Assembly (NCBI RefSeq): GCF_000455125.1
Contig: NZ_AUWR01000008.1
Location: 310,001 to 374,000, forward strand
DNA length: 64,000 bases
Reading direction: 5' to 3'
Source: Mycobacterium sp. UM_WGJ
Lineage (GTDB): Bacteria; Actinomycetota; Actinomycetes; Mycobacteriales; Mycobacteriaceae
In this document: positions 29,052-39,109 of the stretch, in pieces
How the letters are laid out: every line of letters begins with the position of its first letter
How positions within the stretch are numbered: the first letter of the stretch is position 1
Program-made: the position numbers and the translations under genes
The notes under the pieces: generated by a model
Told to the model about the DNA's origin: nothing
The model's database searches: none
Seen by the model: the letters and a program-made list of their open reading frames with translations, nothing else

Positions 29052-30014
29052 TCAGCGGTCGGCCAACTCGGCGACGCCGCGTACCGCGGCCTCCAAGGCG
29101 TAGTCGGCGTCGGCAGCGGCGCCCTTGACGTCGGCGTTGAGGGCGGCCACCAGCCGCACCGCTGCCGCTATCGTTCCCGGCGACCAAAACCGGGCCTGCT
29201 TCTGCGCCTTCTGCACCCGCCAGGGCGGCATGCCCAAGTCACCGGCCAGCCGGTAGGGGTCACCGGACTTGGCCCGCACCCGCGCGATGGTGTGAATCGC
29301 TTCGGCCAGCGCGTCGGCCAGCACCACATGCGGTTCGCCACGGATCATCGCCCAGCGCAGAGCCTCGGTGGCACCGGCGAGGTCGCCCACGACCGCCCGA
29401 TCGGCGACGTCGAACCCTTTCACCTCGGCTTTGCCGCTGTGATAGCGGCGCACGGCGATGGCGTCGACGTGCCCGCCGGTGTCCGCGACCAGCTGCGAGC
29501 AGGCCGAGGCCAGTTCGCGGATGTCCGAACCCACCGCATCGAGCAGCGCCGTCACGCATGCGTCGTCGACCCGGACCTTGAGCCCGCGGAACTCGGCACG
29601 CACAAAGTCAGCACGCTCAGCGGCCTTAGTGATGCGCGCACAGGTGTGCACTTCGGCGCCGAGTTCCCGCAACTGCCCGGCCAGCGCCTTGGCCCGACCC
29701 GCACCCGAATGCACCACCACCAGCACGGTGCCCGGCGGGACATCCTCGGCCGTGGCAGCGATCAGCGCCACCGCCTCCTTGCCTGCTTCGGCCGCGGCCT
29801 CGAGCACCACCACCCGTTCGTCCGCGAACAGCGAGGGGCTCAGCAGCTCGGCGAGTTCGCCCGCCTCGACCTCACCGGCACGCAACCGGTCAACCGGGAT
29901 ATCGGTGCTGCCGGCCTGCGCCCGCACCCCGGCAAGCACCTGGCCAACGGCCCGTTCGACCAGCAGTTCCTCGTCCCCGAGGATCAGATGCAGTGGCGAA
30001 ACCGATTGGCTCAC
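29052..30014 (-). CDS. holA: HolA DNA polymerase III delta subunit
   Basis: A 320-residue clamp-loader subunit that opens the sliding clamp. N-terminal [16 protein letters not shown], then [13 protein letters not shown], and C-terminal [30 protein letters not shown] match the HolA family. It follows comEC by 12 bp, so it is probably the last gene of comEA-comEC-holA. Confidence 0.9.
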   Translation of the reverse strand: MSQSVSPLHLILGDEELLVERAVGQVLAGVRAQAGSTDIPVDRLRAGEVEAGELAELLSPSLFADERVVVLEAAAEAGKEAVALIAATAEDVPPGTVLVVVHSGAGRAKALAGQLRELGAEVHTCARITKAAERADFVRAEFRGLKVRVDDACVTALLDAVGSDIRELASACSQLVADTGGHVDAIAVRRYHSGKAEVKGFDVADRAVVGDLAGATEALRWAMIRGEPHVVLADALAEAIHTIARVRAKSGDPYRLAGDLGMPPWRVQKAQKQARFWSPGTIAAAVRLVAALNADVKGAAADADYALEAAVRGVAELADR

Positions 30015-30026
30015 CCGCCAATCGTG

Positions 30027-31589
30027 TCACGCTGCACCGACTCCCGCCCAGCCGGTCAACACCTGCGCGGCCGACCACGCCAGCAGGCACAGCCCCAATG
30101 CGGCCAGCACCCGGCGGCACCACCGCCATCGCCAACAGATCACCACCAGGACTGCTGCTGCGCCGACCCCGACGACGCCCGCTGCGCCCTGCGGCACCGG
30201 CACGGTGGCGGCGGGGAGTCCGCCCGCCCAGCGTGCGACACGGCACACCCACCACAACTCCGGTCCGGTGAAACGGATCAACAGGTAGGCGCCTGCCGGC
30301 CACCACCCGCACAGCACCGCGGCCGCGCTGCCGAGCACGGTGATCGGCGCGACCAGCGCCGCAACCGCAAGGTTGGCCACTGTACTGACCAGGCTGAGCC
30401 GGCCGGAGATACCGGCGATCAACGGCGCGGTGACCAGGTTGGCCGCCCACGCCACGCAGACCGCGGCGGCCAGCGGTCGAGGCCAGCCATGCGCCTCCAG
30501 CCGGGCCGTCCAGACCGGCGCGAGGAGCACCAGCGCCGCGGTGGCCACCACCGACAGCGCGAAACCGACGTCGACGGCCAGGTGCGGGGCCAACGCCAGC
30601 AGCACCAGCACACTGGCCGCCAGACTCGGCACCGCCTGGCGGTTGCGCGCTGACAGCACGCCCAACAGCGCAATGGCGCCCATCACCGCCGCCCGCAACA
30701 CGCTGGCGGTGGGCTGCACGACGATCACGAATGCGACCAAGGCGCCCCCGGCCAGTACCGCGGCGGCCCGCGGCCCGACCAGCCGCGCTGAAAACAGCAC
30801 CGCACCGCACACGATCGTCACGTTGGCCCCGGAGACCGCCATCAGATGCGTCAACCCCGCGGCCCGAAAGTCCCGGCCGGTGGCGGCCGTGATCGCGGTG
30901 GTGTCGCCGAGCACCAACGCGGGCAGCATCCGGGCCTGCTCGGCGGGCAGCACTCGCGTGGCGGCGGCCGCGAACCGGGCCCGAACCCGATGCGCTGCCC
31001 GCGCCACGGGCCCGGGCTGCCCGCGCACCGGAGCGCCGCTGGCGGTGAGCATCGCCACCGACAGATCCCGCCGAGCTGGGCGGGCGACCTTGGCGCGGAA
31101 CGTCATCGACTGGCCGACCATCACCTCGCCGAATTCGACGCCGGAGGCGAATACCAGCACCCGGCCCGAAGCGACGGCGTCGTCGAGGCGCTGCAAGGTG
31201 GCCCGGAACATCACTCGCCGGGCGCCGGCGGGCAGTGGACTCTCATTCGGGGTGACCGTCACCGCCGCGGTGGTGCCGAACAACGCCGCGATCGGGTGGT
31301 GCTCGACGGCGGCGGTACGCAAGGCAACAGCCCATCCGAAGCCCGCACCCGCCATCGATGCCGCGGCAATCGCCGCACCCACCAACCGCCGGCCCGGGTG
31401 CCCCCGCCGTCCGGCGGACCGACCCAGCACGCCCGCGGCCACAGCCAGCAGGGCACACAGCACGGCCAGCACGCCGCCGATCTGCCACTGGATGCCGGCC
31501 GCGGTGATCAGCCAGCCCACCACCGCCGCCGGCACCAGCCGAACGTCGAGGCGAGCCGTCGGCGCCGGTTCGGTCGCTGGCGACGTCAC
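30027..31589 (-). CDS. comEC: ComEC/Rec2-like DNA-uptake channel protein
   Basis: A 520-residue polytopic membrane protein with about ten helices. The competence-domain signature is clear: AAGLTHLMAVSGANVTIVCG followed by RAAVMGAIALLGVLSARNRQA. It lacks the C-terminal metallo-beta-lactamase domain of many ComEC proteins and is therefore short. In transformable bacteria ComEC passes single-stranded DNA across the membrane. It is coupled to comEA, whose stop lies two bases upstream. Confidence 0.88.
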   Translation of the reverse strand: MTSPATEPAPTARLDVRLVPAAVVGWLITAAGIQWQIGGVLAVLCALLAVAAGVLGRSAGRRGHPGRRLVGAAIAAASMAGAGFGWAVALRTAAVEHHPIAALFGTTAAVTVTPNESPLPAGARRVMFRATLQRLDDAVASGRVLVFASGVEFGEVMVGQSMTFRAKVARPARRDLSVAMLTASGAPVRGQPGPVARAAHRVRARFAAAATRVLPAEQARMLPALVLGDTTAITAATGRDFRAAGLTHLMAVSGANVTIVCGAVLFSARLVGPRAAAVLAGGALVAFVIVVQPTASVLRAAVMGAIALLGVLSARNRQAVPSLAASVLVLLALAPHLAVDVGFALSVVATAALVLLAPVWTARLEAHGWPRPLAAAVCVAWAANLVTAPLIAGISGRLSLVSTVANLAVAALVAPITVLGSAAAVLCGWWPAGAYLLIRFTGPELWWVCRVARWAGGLPAATVPVPQGAAGVVGVGAAAVLVVICWRWRWCRRVLAALGLCLLAWSAAQVLTGWAGVGAA

Positions 31590-31591
31590 AC

Positions 31592-32443
31592 TCAGACACG
31601 AACCAGGGCACGCAGCTTCTCCAGGCGCGCCGGGCCGATTCCGTCAACGTCGCCGAGCTGATCGACGCGGGTGAACTTCCCGTGACTGTCGCGCCAGGCC
31701 ACGATCGCCGCCGCGGTCACCGGCCCCACCCCGGGCAGGGCGTCGAGTTGCTCGACCGTCGCGGTATTGAGGTTCACCGGCTCGCCCGGTTCCTGGTGGG
31801 GCTCTGGACCGGTGGGGACCGTGCTGGTGCGGGGTGCTGCCGGTCCCGGTGAGCCGGCACGCACCGAACTGCCCAGCACCGGCAGTCCCGCCGGCGGCGC
31901 CAGACCGACCACGATCTGTTCGCCATCGACTAAGGGCCGGGCCAGATTCAGTCCGACCGTATCCGCACCGTCGAGGGCCCCGCCGGCCGCGGTCAGGGCA
32001 TCGGCGATGCGCGATCCGGGCGACAACGTCGCCAGGCCCGGCTTCTGCACCAGACCGACCACGCTGACCACGACCTGCTCGGCGGTCGGTGCCGCGGCGC
32101 CGGCGGCCGCTTCGTCGGTGCGCGGGCCGGCTGTCGAAACCATCTCCACCGGAGGCAGTTTCGCGCTCAGCACGGGCGCCGGCTGATCACGCAGCACGGT
32201 AAACACCGTGATGAGCACCGCCACCGCGGCGATCACCGCCAAGGCGATCGCCGCAGCTTTGCCTGGGTCGGCCCGCACTTTGCCAAGCCAGCCCGCGTCG
32301 GCCGCGCCGTCCGGAAGCCAATGCGGCAGCAACGAATTCTGGTCATGGTCGTCGTCGGTGTCGGCGGTGCGCTCACCACAGTCGGGTTCCGGAAGCAGTC
32401 CGAGCCGACGCTGCAGCCGCTCTGCGGGTGGTTCTGGTGCCAT
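31592..32443 (-). CDS. comEA: ComEA-like DNA-binding membrane protein
   Basis: A 283-residue protein. One membrane helix (about residues 60-80, AAAIALAVIAAVAVLITVFTV) is followed by a linker and an SLBB-like domain (VSVVGLVQKPGLATLSPGSRI). It ends in tandem helix-hairpin-helix DNA-binding motifs (LNTATVEQLDALPGVGPVTA, VDGIGPARLEKLR). It should present DNA to ComEC. First gene of comEA-comEC-holA. Confidence 0.88.
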   Translation of the reverse strand: MAPEPPAERLQRRLGLLPEPDCGERTADTDDDHDQNSLLPHWLPDGAADAGWLGKVRADPGKAAAIALAVIAAVAVLITVFTVLRDQPAPVLSAKLPPVEMVSTAGPRTDEAAAGAAAPTAEQVVVSVVGLVQKPGLATLSPGSRIADALTAAGGALDGADTVGLNLARPLVDGEQIVVGLAPPAGLPVLGSSVRAGSPGPAAPRTSTVPTGPEPHQEPGEPVNLNTATVEQLDALPGVGPVTAAAIVAWRDSHGKFTRVDQLGDVDGIGPARLEKLRALVRV

Positions 32444-32544
32444 GCGCCGACGGTAGGCGCCGGCACGGTCCCTCCGGCTCGCTCAGTGCTCGATCCACAC
32501 TGATCTGTGGATCAACCGCAGACTGTGCGCAACCAGCGGTGGCG

Positions 32545-33081
32545 CTAGGAATTCAGCCACTCCCCGACGTCTTGGGAGATACCCGACGACGGCGCATAGC
32601 GGACCTTTGCCGCGGTAACCCCGGTGGGCAGCGCGAAGACCACGCAACCGGTGTTCGACGAGCCGGCGGGGATCAGGAACCAGCCGTAGGCGAAGTCCTT
32701 GCACTCGGTCACGGTGGCGAAATCGGCGTGGTAGTTCTGGTCGTCAGAACCCACCACCGTGACGTCGCTGTTGCTGTTGCCGACGATGGTCGTCGTCCCG
32801 GCGTTCTCGATCCGCAGCTTGGTCGCGAGATAGGTCTTGCCCGCCGTGCCCCAGCCGTTCGGGACGGTCGCCGGTGCGATGACCTCCGTCAACGTCACGG
32901 CGATCTTCTGCCCGCCGATGCGCATCAAGTCCAGCGTTTGGCCGATGTGCGCGGGCGGTCGCGGGGCCGGTGTCTGCCGGGCCCCCGGCGATGAGTCCGA
33001 CTGGGGCTTCTCCGCGGTCCCCGCCGAGCACGACACGAGAGACAAGACCAGGACACAGAGCGCGACGAGCCACCGTCTCAT
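32545..33081 (-). CDS. DUF4352-like lipoprotein
   Basis: A 178-residue lipoprotein. The signal peptide ends in the lipobox LVSC with Cys18, then a Ser/Pro-rich linker leads to a beta-sandwich domain of the DUF4352 type (TYLATKLRIENAG, NYHADFATVTECKDF, SSNTGCVVFALPTG). Two cysteines there may pair. Function unknown; such domains occur in exported immunoglobulin-like proteins. ATG 33081 is preferred because the signal peptide starts there; a GTG eight codons earlier is possible. Divergent from the acyl-CoA dehydrogenase pair. Confidence 0.75.
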   Translation of the reverse strand: MRRWLVALCVLVLSLVSCSAGTAEKPQSDSSPGARQTPAPRPPAHIGQTLDLMRIGGQKIAVTLTEVIAPATVPNGWGTAGKTYLATKLRIENAGTTTIVGNSNSDVTVVGSDDQNYHADFATVTECKDFAYGWFLIPAGSSNTGCVVFALPTGVTAAKVRYAPSSGISQDVGEWLNS

Positions 33082-33190
33082 GCGGTCCAGCCTACAAAAG
33101 CGCACGCTACGCCCTCCCCCGAACCGCCGCGGAAGTGGCGATTAGGGTGCATACCAACCGTGAGTTCACCCAACCAACCGGGAGGTCGAC

Positions 33191-34351
33191 GTGAGACTGG
33201 CACTGAGCGCGGAGGAGGCAGCGTTCCGCGACGAAATGCGGACCTTCTTCACCACCGAGATCCCGGCTGACATTCGCGAACGCAGCCGGTTGGGTCATTC
33301 GAACTTTCCCGACGACATCGTCACCACCCAGCGCATCCTCAACGCCAACGGCCTGGCGGTACCGAACTGGCCGGTCGAGTGGGGCGGCAAGGACTGGACG
33401 CTGACCCAGCACCAGATCTGGCACGACGAGATGCAGCTGGCGTCGGTGCCCGAACCGCTGACCTTCAACGCCAAGATGGTCGGCCCGGTCATCGCGGAAT
33501 TCGGCTCCCAGGAGATCAAGGAACGCTTCCTGCCCGCCACCGCCAACCTGGACATCTGGTGGTGCCAAGGCTTCTCCGAGCCAGAAGCCGGCTCCGACCT
33601 GGCAAGCCTGCGCACCACAGCGGTGCGTGACGGCGACAGCTACATCGTCAACGGGCAGAAGACCTGGACCACGCTCGGCCAGTACGCGGACTGGATCTTC
33701 TGCCTGGTGCGAACCGACCCGCAGGCACCCAAGAAACAGGCTGGCATCTCCTTTTTGCTATTCCGGGTCGACACACCGGGCGTGACCATGCGGCCGATCA
33801 AGCTGATCGACGGCGGCTACGAGGTCAACGAGGTGTTCTTCTCCGACGTGCGGGTGCCCGCCGATCAGCTGGTCGGTGAGGAGAACCACGGCTGGACCTA
33901 CGCGAAGTTCCTGCTGGGCAACGAGCGGACCGGCATCGCCGGAGTGACCCGCACCAAGGTCCGTGTCGCCGAACTCAAGCAGCGCGCCGAGGCGTTGGGG
34001 GCCCTCGACGACCCGTTGTTCGCCGCCCGGGTCGCCGAACTCGAGAACGATCTGCTGGCGCTCGAGCTCACCCAGATGCGAGTGTCGAGCGACTCCGCCG
34101 ACGGCAAGCCGAACCCGGCGTCATCGGTGCTCAAGCTGCGGGGCAGCCAGCTGCAGCAGGCCGCCACCGAGCTGTTCGTGGAGCTGGCCGGTCCCGATGT
34201 TCTGCCCTTCGAGGCAGGCGACGGCATTGCCACGCCCGCCTGGGCACAGGATGCGGCACCGACGTACCTGAACTACCGCAAGACTTCGATCTACGGCGGC
34301 AGCAACGAGGTACAGCGCACCATCATCGCGTCGACCATTCTCGGCCTTTAG
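33191..34351 (+). CDS. Acyl-CoA dehydrogenase (FadE family), first subunit
   Basis: A 386-residue flavoprotein that introduces a 2,3 double bond in an acyl-CoA. The FAD/substrate motif GFSEPEAGSDLASL is near residue 137, NGQKTWTT follows, and the C-terminal YGGSNEVQRTI is typical of the subunit that contacts FAD. It is followed 14 bp on by a second, shorter dehydrogenase, the arrangement of mycobacterial alpha2-beta2 heterotetramers that degrade sterol side chains and similar branched substrates. Substrate not determinable here. The GTG start has GGGAGG upstream. Confidence 0.88.
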   Translation: MRLALSAEEAAFRDEMRTFFTTEIPADIRERSRLGHSNFPDDIVTTQRILNANGLAVPNWPVEWGGKDWTLTQHQIWHDEMQLASVPEPLTFNAKMVGPVIAEFGSQEIKERFLPATANLDIWWCQGFSEPEAGSDLASLRTTAVRDGDSYIVNGQKTWTTLGQYADWIFCLVRTDPQAPKKQAGISFLLFRVDTPGVTMRPIKLIDGGYEVNEVFFSDVRVPADQLVGEENHGWTYAKFLLGNERTGIAGVTRTKVRVAELKQRAEALGALDDPLFAARVAELENDLLALELTQMRVSSDSADGKPNPASSVLKLRGSQLQQAATELFVELAGPDVLPFEAGDGIATPAWAQDAAPTYLNYRKTSIYGGSNEVQRTIIASTILGL

Positions 34352-34365
34352 GAGGTATGACAGCT

Positions 34366-35475
34366 ATGGACTTCCAACTCAGCGACGAGCAGGTTCTGCT
34401 GCGCGACACCACCCGTTCGATGTTGTCGGGCTATGACACTGAGACCCGTAACAAGGTCATCGAGGCCGATCCCGGATTCAACCCGGAGGTGTGGAAGCAA
34501 CTGGCGGACACCGGGATTCTCGGTCTGGGTTTCGACCCGCAGGAATCCGGCCCGCTGGAGATCATGGTGGTGCTCACCGAGATCGGCCGGCGGGTGGCGC
34601 CGGAGCCCGTCGTACACGGGGCACTCGGGCCGGGCGCGCTGATCGCCGAGCGCGGCACCGCCGAGCAGCGCGCGCTGCTCGACACCGTCGCCGAAGGCGA
34701 GCGGATTCTGGCGTTCGCCCACACCGAACCGGGTATGCGGGGAACCGCAGGCAAGGTGACCACCACAGCGGTGCCGCAAGGTGATTCGTGGCAGCTGAGC
34801 GGACGTAAGAACCCGGTGCTGACCGGGGATCGCGCCGACACATTCGTCGTCAGCGCTGCATTGCCCGATGGCGGGACCGGACTGTTCCTGGTCGAGGCAA
34901 GCGCCGACGGCGTGGCCCGTCAGCCCTACCGGACCTTCGACGGCCAGCGCGGCGCCCAGCTCGACTTCGCCGATGCCCCGGCCACTGCGCTGGGTGAGGC
35001 CACCGATGCCTCGGCCGCCATCGAGCGCGCCGTCATCCGCATCTCCTCGGCACTGTGCGCCGAGGCGGTCGGCGCGATGGAAGAGGCCTTGCGGCTGACC
35101 ACCGACTACCTCAAGACACGCAAGCAGTTCGGGGTCACCCTCAACACCTTCCAGACGCTGACCCAGCGTGCCGCCGACATGTACGTGTCGCTGGAGTTGG
35201 CCCGCAGCATGAGCATGTACGCGGCGATGTCGCTCGCCGACGGCAACTACGACCCGGTGATCGCGGCGCGCGCCAAGCTGCAGGTCGGCCGGTCCGGGCG
35301 CCACATCGCTCAGGAGGCCATCCAGTTGCACGGCGGGATCGGGGTGACCTGGGAATACCCGGTCGGGCACTACGCGGCCCGGCTCACCGCGATCGACCAC
35401 ACCCTGGGTTCGTCGCAGGATCAGCTGCACGTGCTCATCGACAACCTGAGCAGCTACGACCTGGCGAAGCTGTAG
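34366..35475 (+). CDS. Acyl-CoA dehydrogenase (FadE family), second subunit
   Basis: A 369-residue partner dehydrogenase. It lacks the strong GFSEPEAGSD motif of its neighbour (here AFAHTEPGMRGT) and shows the C-terminal QLHGGIGVTWEYPVGHY pattern. Loss of motifs in one partner is usual in alpha2-beta2 FadE complexes. AGGAGG at 34350-34355 overlaps the preceding stop and is ten bases before this ATG; another ATG at 34357 is only one base from it. Convergent with eis. Confidence 0.87.
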   Translation: MDFQLSDEQVLLRDTTRSMLSGYDTETRNKVIEADPGFNPEVWKQLADTGILGLGFDPQESGPLEIMVVLTEIGRRVAPEPVVHGALGPGALIAERGTAEQRALLDTVAEGERILAFAHTEPGMRGTAGKVTTTAVPQGDSWQLSGRKNPVLTGDRADTFVVSAALPDGGTGLFLVEASADGVARQPYRTFDGQRGAQLDFADAPATALGEATDASAAIERAVIRISSALCAEAVGAMEEALRLTTDYLKTRKQFGVTLNTFQTLTQRAADMYVSLELARSMSMYAAMSLADGNYDPVIAARAKLQVGRSGRHIAQEAIQLHGGIGVTWEYPVGHYAARLTAIDHTLGSSQDQLHVLIDNLSSYDLAKL

Positions 35476-35479
35476 CAGC

Positions 35480-36697
35480 CTAAAAGCCGAAACCGATTTG
35501 GGCGGCGACGTCGTGGGCGAACGCCGCATCCAGACGACGCACCAGGGCATCGTCGCGACACCGTAGCCTGCCGGCTCTGGCAAGCGACGATGCCCGGTGC
35601 GCGCCGAAATACAGGCTGCCCAGCACATCCAGGTCCAGCTCCACCTCGGTGTCCGCCTCGGTCGGGGCGCACTCGGCGACCCCCTTGCGTATTGTGAGCG
35701 CGAATCGCCCACCATCGCTGCGGAAACCGTCACGCACCGCCACGACGAAGGACAGCTCGGGCAGGTCCACGGTGTAGCGGCGGGCCATGAGCACAGCGGG
35801 GATGTCCATCATCCGCAGCCATAGACCGTCCGAACGCCCAGTGGTGGTGGCCAGCCGGGTATCGGTCAGCAGGTAAGGCATGGAGTCGTCGGGGTAGGTC
35901 TCGACGACGATCTTCCCCATCAGGTCCAACCCGAGCAGCGCCCGCCACAGTGCGGCGTGTGCCTCCGGGGTCACCGCCCGGAACTCCTCGACTCGCACCG
36001 TCTTTGGCTCACCGGCGTGCACGCGGTAGAGCACATAGCCGTCGGGATGCAGCATCGCGAGCCATTCGGTGCCGCCCTCGCGGGTGTTCTCCCGGTCGGC
36101 GAGCAGGTCATCCCAGAGCACCAGTGGGCGCGCCAAACCGCCCGGGACTCGCTGGCGCCAGCGCTGGTAGATCACCGCGAACTCGTCGCGGCTGTCGGCC
36201 GCTTTGACCAGCCGTACCCCGCCGGGGTCGGGCGCGTCGGGATGCAGCTGGGCGAAGCGCCGGTCGATGGTCAGCTCGTGGTCCACCGTCGCCGGACCGT
36301 AGCCGAACCGCCCGTAGATGCCGCCTTCGCTGGCCGTCAACGCCGCAATCGGATAACCCGAATCGGCTATGCGCCTGTGCAATTCGGTATACATCATTCG
36401 CAGCACGCCGCGGCGGCGGTGAGTCGGAGCCACCACGACGTAGCTGACCCCCGCCGCCGGCAGCACCGCCCCGCCGGGCACGGTCAGCTCCAGATCCAAA
36501 TAGCCCGACATGCCGACCACCGCATCGCCGTCGCAAACTACCAGGGAACTGTCGGGCGAGGTCAGGGTCCGCCAGGCGGCCATCGACTCGGCGTCCCAGT
36601 CCTCACCGAAGCCGACAGCGCCCAGCACTGCCATCGCTGCCCAATCGTCATCGGTGGCGGTCCGCAGGGTCAATGGTGGCGATACCTTGCCGGTCAC
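35480..36697 (-). CDS. eis: Eis-like N-acetyltransferase
   Basis: An acetyl-CoA-dependent N-acetyltransferase of about 405 residues. In M. tuberculosis Eis acetylates aminoglycosides and host proteins. The GNAT core is evident: [13 protein letters not shown] binds acetyl-CoA, and [15 protein letters not shown] follows. The SCP2-like C-terminal domain ends in [20 protein letters not shown] and the free C-terminal aromatic FGF, which acts as the catalytic carboxylate in Eis. The start is uncertain: GTG 36697 is given; TTG at 36673 ([11 protein letters not shown]) aligns better with Eis; the frame extends to 36754. Confidence 0.9.
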   Translation of the reverse strand: MTGKVSPPLTLRTATDDDWAAMAVLGAVGFGEDWDAESMAAWRTLTSPDSSLVVCDGDAVVGMSGYLDLELTVPGGAVLPAAGVSYVVVAPTHRRRGVLRMMYTELHRRIADSGYPIAALTASEGGIYGRFGYGPATVDHELTIDRRFAQLHPDAPDPGGVRLVKAADSRDEFAVIYQRWRQRVPGGLARPLVLWDDLLADRENTREGGTEWLAMLHPDGYVLYRVHAGEPKTVRVEEFRAVTPEAHAALWRALLGLDLMGKIVVETYPDDSMPYLLTDTRLATTTGRSDGLWLRMMDIPAVLMARRYTVDLPELSFVVAVRDGFRSDGGRFALTIRKGVAECAPTEADTEVELDLDVLGSLYFGAHRASSLARAGRLRCRDDALVRRLDAAFAHDVAAQIGFGF

Positions 36698-36772
36698 GTC
36701 GATCGAGGCTGCCACAAACGCTCGGGGACCGCACCCGAATAATGTGGGATACACCCGTCACCGAGGAGCATG

Positions 36773-37828
36773 ATGCCCGCTGCCACCCGCCCGCTTCGCG
36801 TCATTCAATGGACCACCGGAAACATCGGGCAACGCTCGTTGCACGCCATCATCGGTAGGCCCGACATGGAGCTGGTCGGCGTCTACGCCCACGGCAAGGA
36901 CAAGATCGGGGTGGATGCCGCCGAGCTGGCCGGCTGGCCGGAACCCACCGGCATCACCGCCACCAACGACATCGACGCCCTGATCGCACTGAAGCCCGAT
37001 GCGTGCTGTTACAACCCGCTGTGGCCGAGCATCGACGAACTGGTCCGGCTGCTGGAAGCCGGGGTGAACGTGTGCTCGACGGCGGCCTGGATCACCGGGG
37101 GCAAACAGAGCGCGCAAGACCGCAGACGCATCGAGGACGCCTGCCGGGCCGGCAACTCGACGATGTTCGGCAGCGGCGCGCACCCGGGGCTGACCAACAT
37201 GGTCGGAATGGTGCTGTCCGGGGCGTGCGAGCGGGTCGATGAAATCCGGATCACCGAATCGGTGGACTGCTCGACCTACGAGTCGGCGGCCACCATGGCG
37301 GCGATGGGCTTCGCGCAGGATCCCGCCACCCCCGGGTTGGCCGAAAGCGTCCGTCGCGAAAGCGAAGTCTTCGCCGAGTCGGCGGCGATGATGGCCCATG
37401 CGATCGGCGCGCGGTTGGACCGCATCACCTTCGATGTGCAGTTCACTGCCGCGACCGGCGACAGCGATCTGGGCTTTATGAAGATCCCGGCGGGCACCGT
37501 CGGCAGCGTCTTCGGTTATCACCGCGGCTGGGTCGGCGATCACAACGTGGTCAGCGTCGGCTTCAACTGGATCATGGGCGACCAGGTCATCCCGCCCAAG
37601 CCGGTGGCGCACGGCCACGTCATCCAGGTGTTTGGGCTGCCCAATATGCGCACCGTCATCAACTGCCTGCCGCCGAAGGAGTGGAACGAGCCGAATTTCA
37701 ACGGTTTGGGCTCGATCTACACGGCGATGCCGGTGACCAACGCGGTGCCGGCGGTGGTCGCGGCGGAACCGGGCATCGTCACGCTGGCCGATCTGCCCCC
37801 GATCACGGGCCGCGCCGGCGTGCTCTAA
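36773..37828 (+). CDS. DapB-fold NAD(P)-dependent reductase, substrate unknown
   Basis: A 351-residue protein with an N-terminal Rossmann motif (VIQWTTGNIGQRSL) and DapB-like topology, as in proteins annotated dihydrodipicolinate reductase-like or diaminopentanoate dehydrogenase. It is longer than true DapB (about 245) and lacks its SGTTG signature, so lysine synthesis is unlikely. Conserved-looking blocks include STAAWITGG and FGSGAHPGLTNM. AGGAG lies four bases before this ATG; another ATG directly upstream at 36770 is too close to it. Divergent from eis. Confidence 0.75.
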   Translation: MPAATRPLRVIQWTTGNIGQRSLHAIIGRPDMELVGVYAHGKDKIGVDAAELAGWPEPTGITATNDIDALIALKPDACCYNPLWPSIDELVRLLEAGVNVCSTAAWITGGKQSAQDRRRIEDACRAGNSTMFGSGAHPGLTNMVGMVLSGACERVDEIRITESVDCSTYESAATMAAMGFAQDPATPGLAESVRRESEVFAESAAMMAHAIGARLDRITFDVQFTAATGDSDLGFMKIPAGTVGSVFGYHRGWVGDHNVVSVGFNWIMGDQVIPPKPVAHGHVIQVFGLPNMRTVINCLPPKEWNEPNFNGLGSIYTAMPVTNAVPAVVAAEPGIVTLADLPPITGRAGVL

Positions 37829-37846
37829 GCGGCCGGAGCGCCGAAT

Positions 37847-38434
37847 CTACACCTGCCGGTTGGCGGTGACCGCCCCCGTCGCTGCGTCGACGTTGACGTC
37901 TCGCTCGGCCAGGTTGTCGTCCCACACGTCGGCTTCCCAGATGACCGTGCCGTTCATGTCGAGCAGGCTCAGCTCGGTGATCGAACTGTTGGGCACTGCC
38001 CGCAGTACGCGCTCCACGGCGCTGCGGTAGTCCAGATGGGTGCCGGCCACATTGGCGCGCCGCTTGGCCTTGTCGGCGTTGCTGTCGTCAGTCGCGTCGG
38101 GGCCGACCAGCACGGACACCCCATCAGAGTCGACCTTGACCTGGTGTTCGGTGCCGTCTGGAGTGACCACCCCGGCCTTCCAGGTACCGGCGTCGCTGGT
38201 CTGACTCTCGATGAAGATCAACACGCTGTTGGGTACTTGCGCGATCGCGAGGTCACCGGCGCGAAGCAGGGTCTGCGGATCGGGCGGCGCGTCGGGGCGA
38301 GTCCACGACGCCTCAGGGGCCGATGCCTCCTGCGAGGACGCGCCGGACGCGCCCCTGCCGCTGCACCCGGACAGCATCAGCACTGCCACGATGACCACGG
38401 CACCGAATCGGACGACTTTCCCCAGAGCGTGCAT
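37847..38434 (-). CDS. Lipoprotein with a PepSY-like domain
   Basis: A 195-residue lipoprotein. The signal peptide ends with LSGC (Cys24), a Ser/Ala/Pro linker follows, and the C-terminal half (about residues 120-195) ends with TVIWEADVWDDNLAERDVNVDAATGAV, the hallmark of PepSY-type domains. Family members may inhibit peptidases or sense the cell surface; the role here is unknown. It lies between the reductase gene, convergent, and mmpS, divergent. Confidence 0.72.
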   Translation of the reverse strand: MHALGKVVRFGAVVIVAVLMLSGCSGRGASGASSQEASAPEASWTRPDAPPDPQTLLRAGDLAIAQVPNSVLIFIESQTSDAGTWKAGVVTPDGTEHQVKVDSDGVSVLVGPDATDDSNADKAKRRANVAGTHLDYRSAVERVLRAVPNSSITELSLLDMNGTVIWEADVWDDNLAERDVNVDAATGAVTANRQV

Positions 38435-38665
38435 CAGCGGCCATGCTACTGAAGTCTGAGCGTTGGCGCTGAACTCGAGGCGGACGTCGGTGCCCGCGCG
38501 CCAGCCCGGGCCGAGTCAGCGGATCTTGCGTTCCTTAGCCAAGCGAAGGTTATGCTGCCGAAGGGCGCGATTCGCGGAACCATCGATGCTTCCGCCGAAG
38601 CCGGGGGGAACAGACCGTCCAGCGCCGACGTTCAACCGCATTATCGACAGGCGGAAGGCGGTGAG

Positions 38666-39109
38666 ATGGCGAAAATCTCGGCCGCCGGCATGCTTAAACG
38701 GTATTGGATTCCACTGGTCTTCATCGTGGTCATCGCGATCTCGAGTGTGATCGTCAGCCGACTGCACAAGGTGTTCGCCTCAGAAGACCTCAATCCCCAC
38801 GCCGGTGCCGGCATCGAAATCGTCCAGTTCAACCCGAAATACGTGGCCTACGAGGCCTTCGGGCCGCCGGGTACCACCGCCGACATCAACTACTGGGACG
38901 CCGAGGCCAACGTCCATCAACTCACCGGCGTGCCCCTGCCGTGGACCTACACGGTGGTCACCGTACTGCCCGCCGTGATGGCCAACATGATCGTGCAGGG
39001 CAACACCGGTGAGATCGGCTGCCGTATCAAGATCGACGAACGGCTGCTTGACGAACGTCGTGCCACCGGCCTCAATGCCCAGACCTTCTGCCTGGTGAAG
39101 TCCGGATGA
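38666..39109 (+). CDS. mmpS: MmpS membrane accessory protein
   Basis: A 147-residue MmpS protein. A cytoplasmic start is followed by one membrane helix (YWIPLVFIVVIAISSVIV, about residues 15-32). The periplasmic beta domain shows the family motifs VQFNPKYVAYEAFGPPGT, INYWD, GNTGEIGCRI and a C-terminal Cys. It is the partner of the downstream MmpL transporter, with its stop overlapping the mmpL ATG. ATG 38666 has GGAAGGCGG upstream; a longer frame to 38552 is unlikely. MmpS4-type proteins assist siderophore export; no good iron box is seen here. Confidence 0.87.
   Translation: MAKISAAGMLKRYWIPLVFIVVIAISSVIVSRLHKVFASEDLNPHAGAGIEIVQFNPKYVAYEAFGPPGTTADINYWDAEANVHQLTGVPLPWTYTVVTVLPAVMANMIVQGNTGEIGCRIKIDERLLDERRATGLNAQTFCLVKSG

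Noticed and set aside
29040-30653. 537-codon plus-strand frame opposite holA and comEC
   Set aside because: Gln/Arg/Pro-rich shadow frame, no domain and no ribosome site.
38527-38560. IdeR box before mmpS
   Set aside because: AAGGTTATGCTGCC resembles half the consensus, but the other half is lost; too weak next to the three clear boxes in the window.
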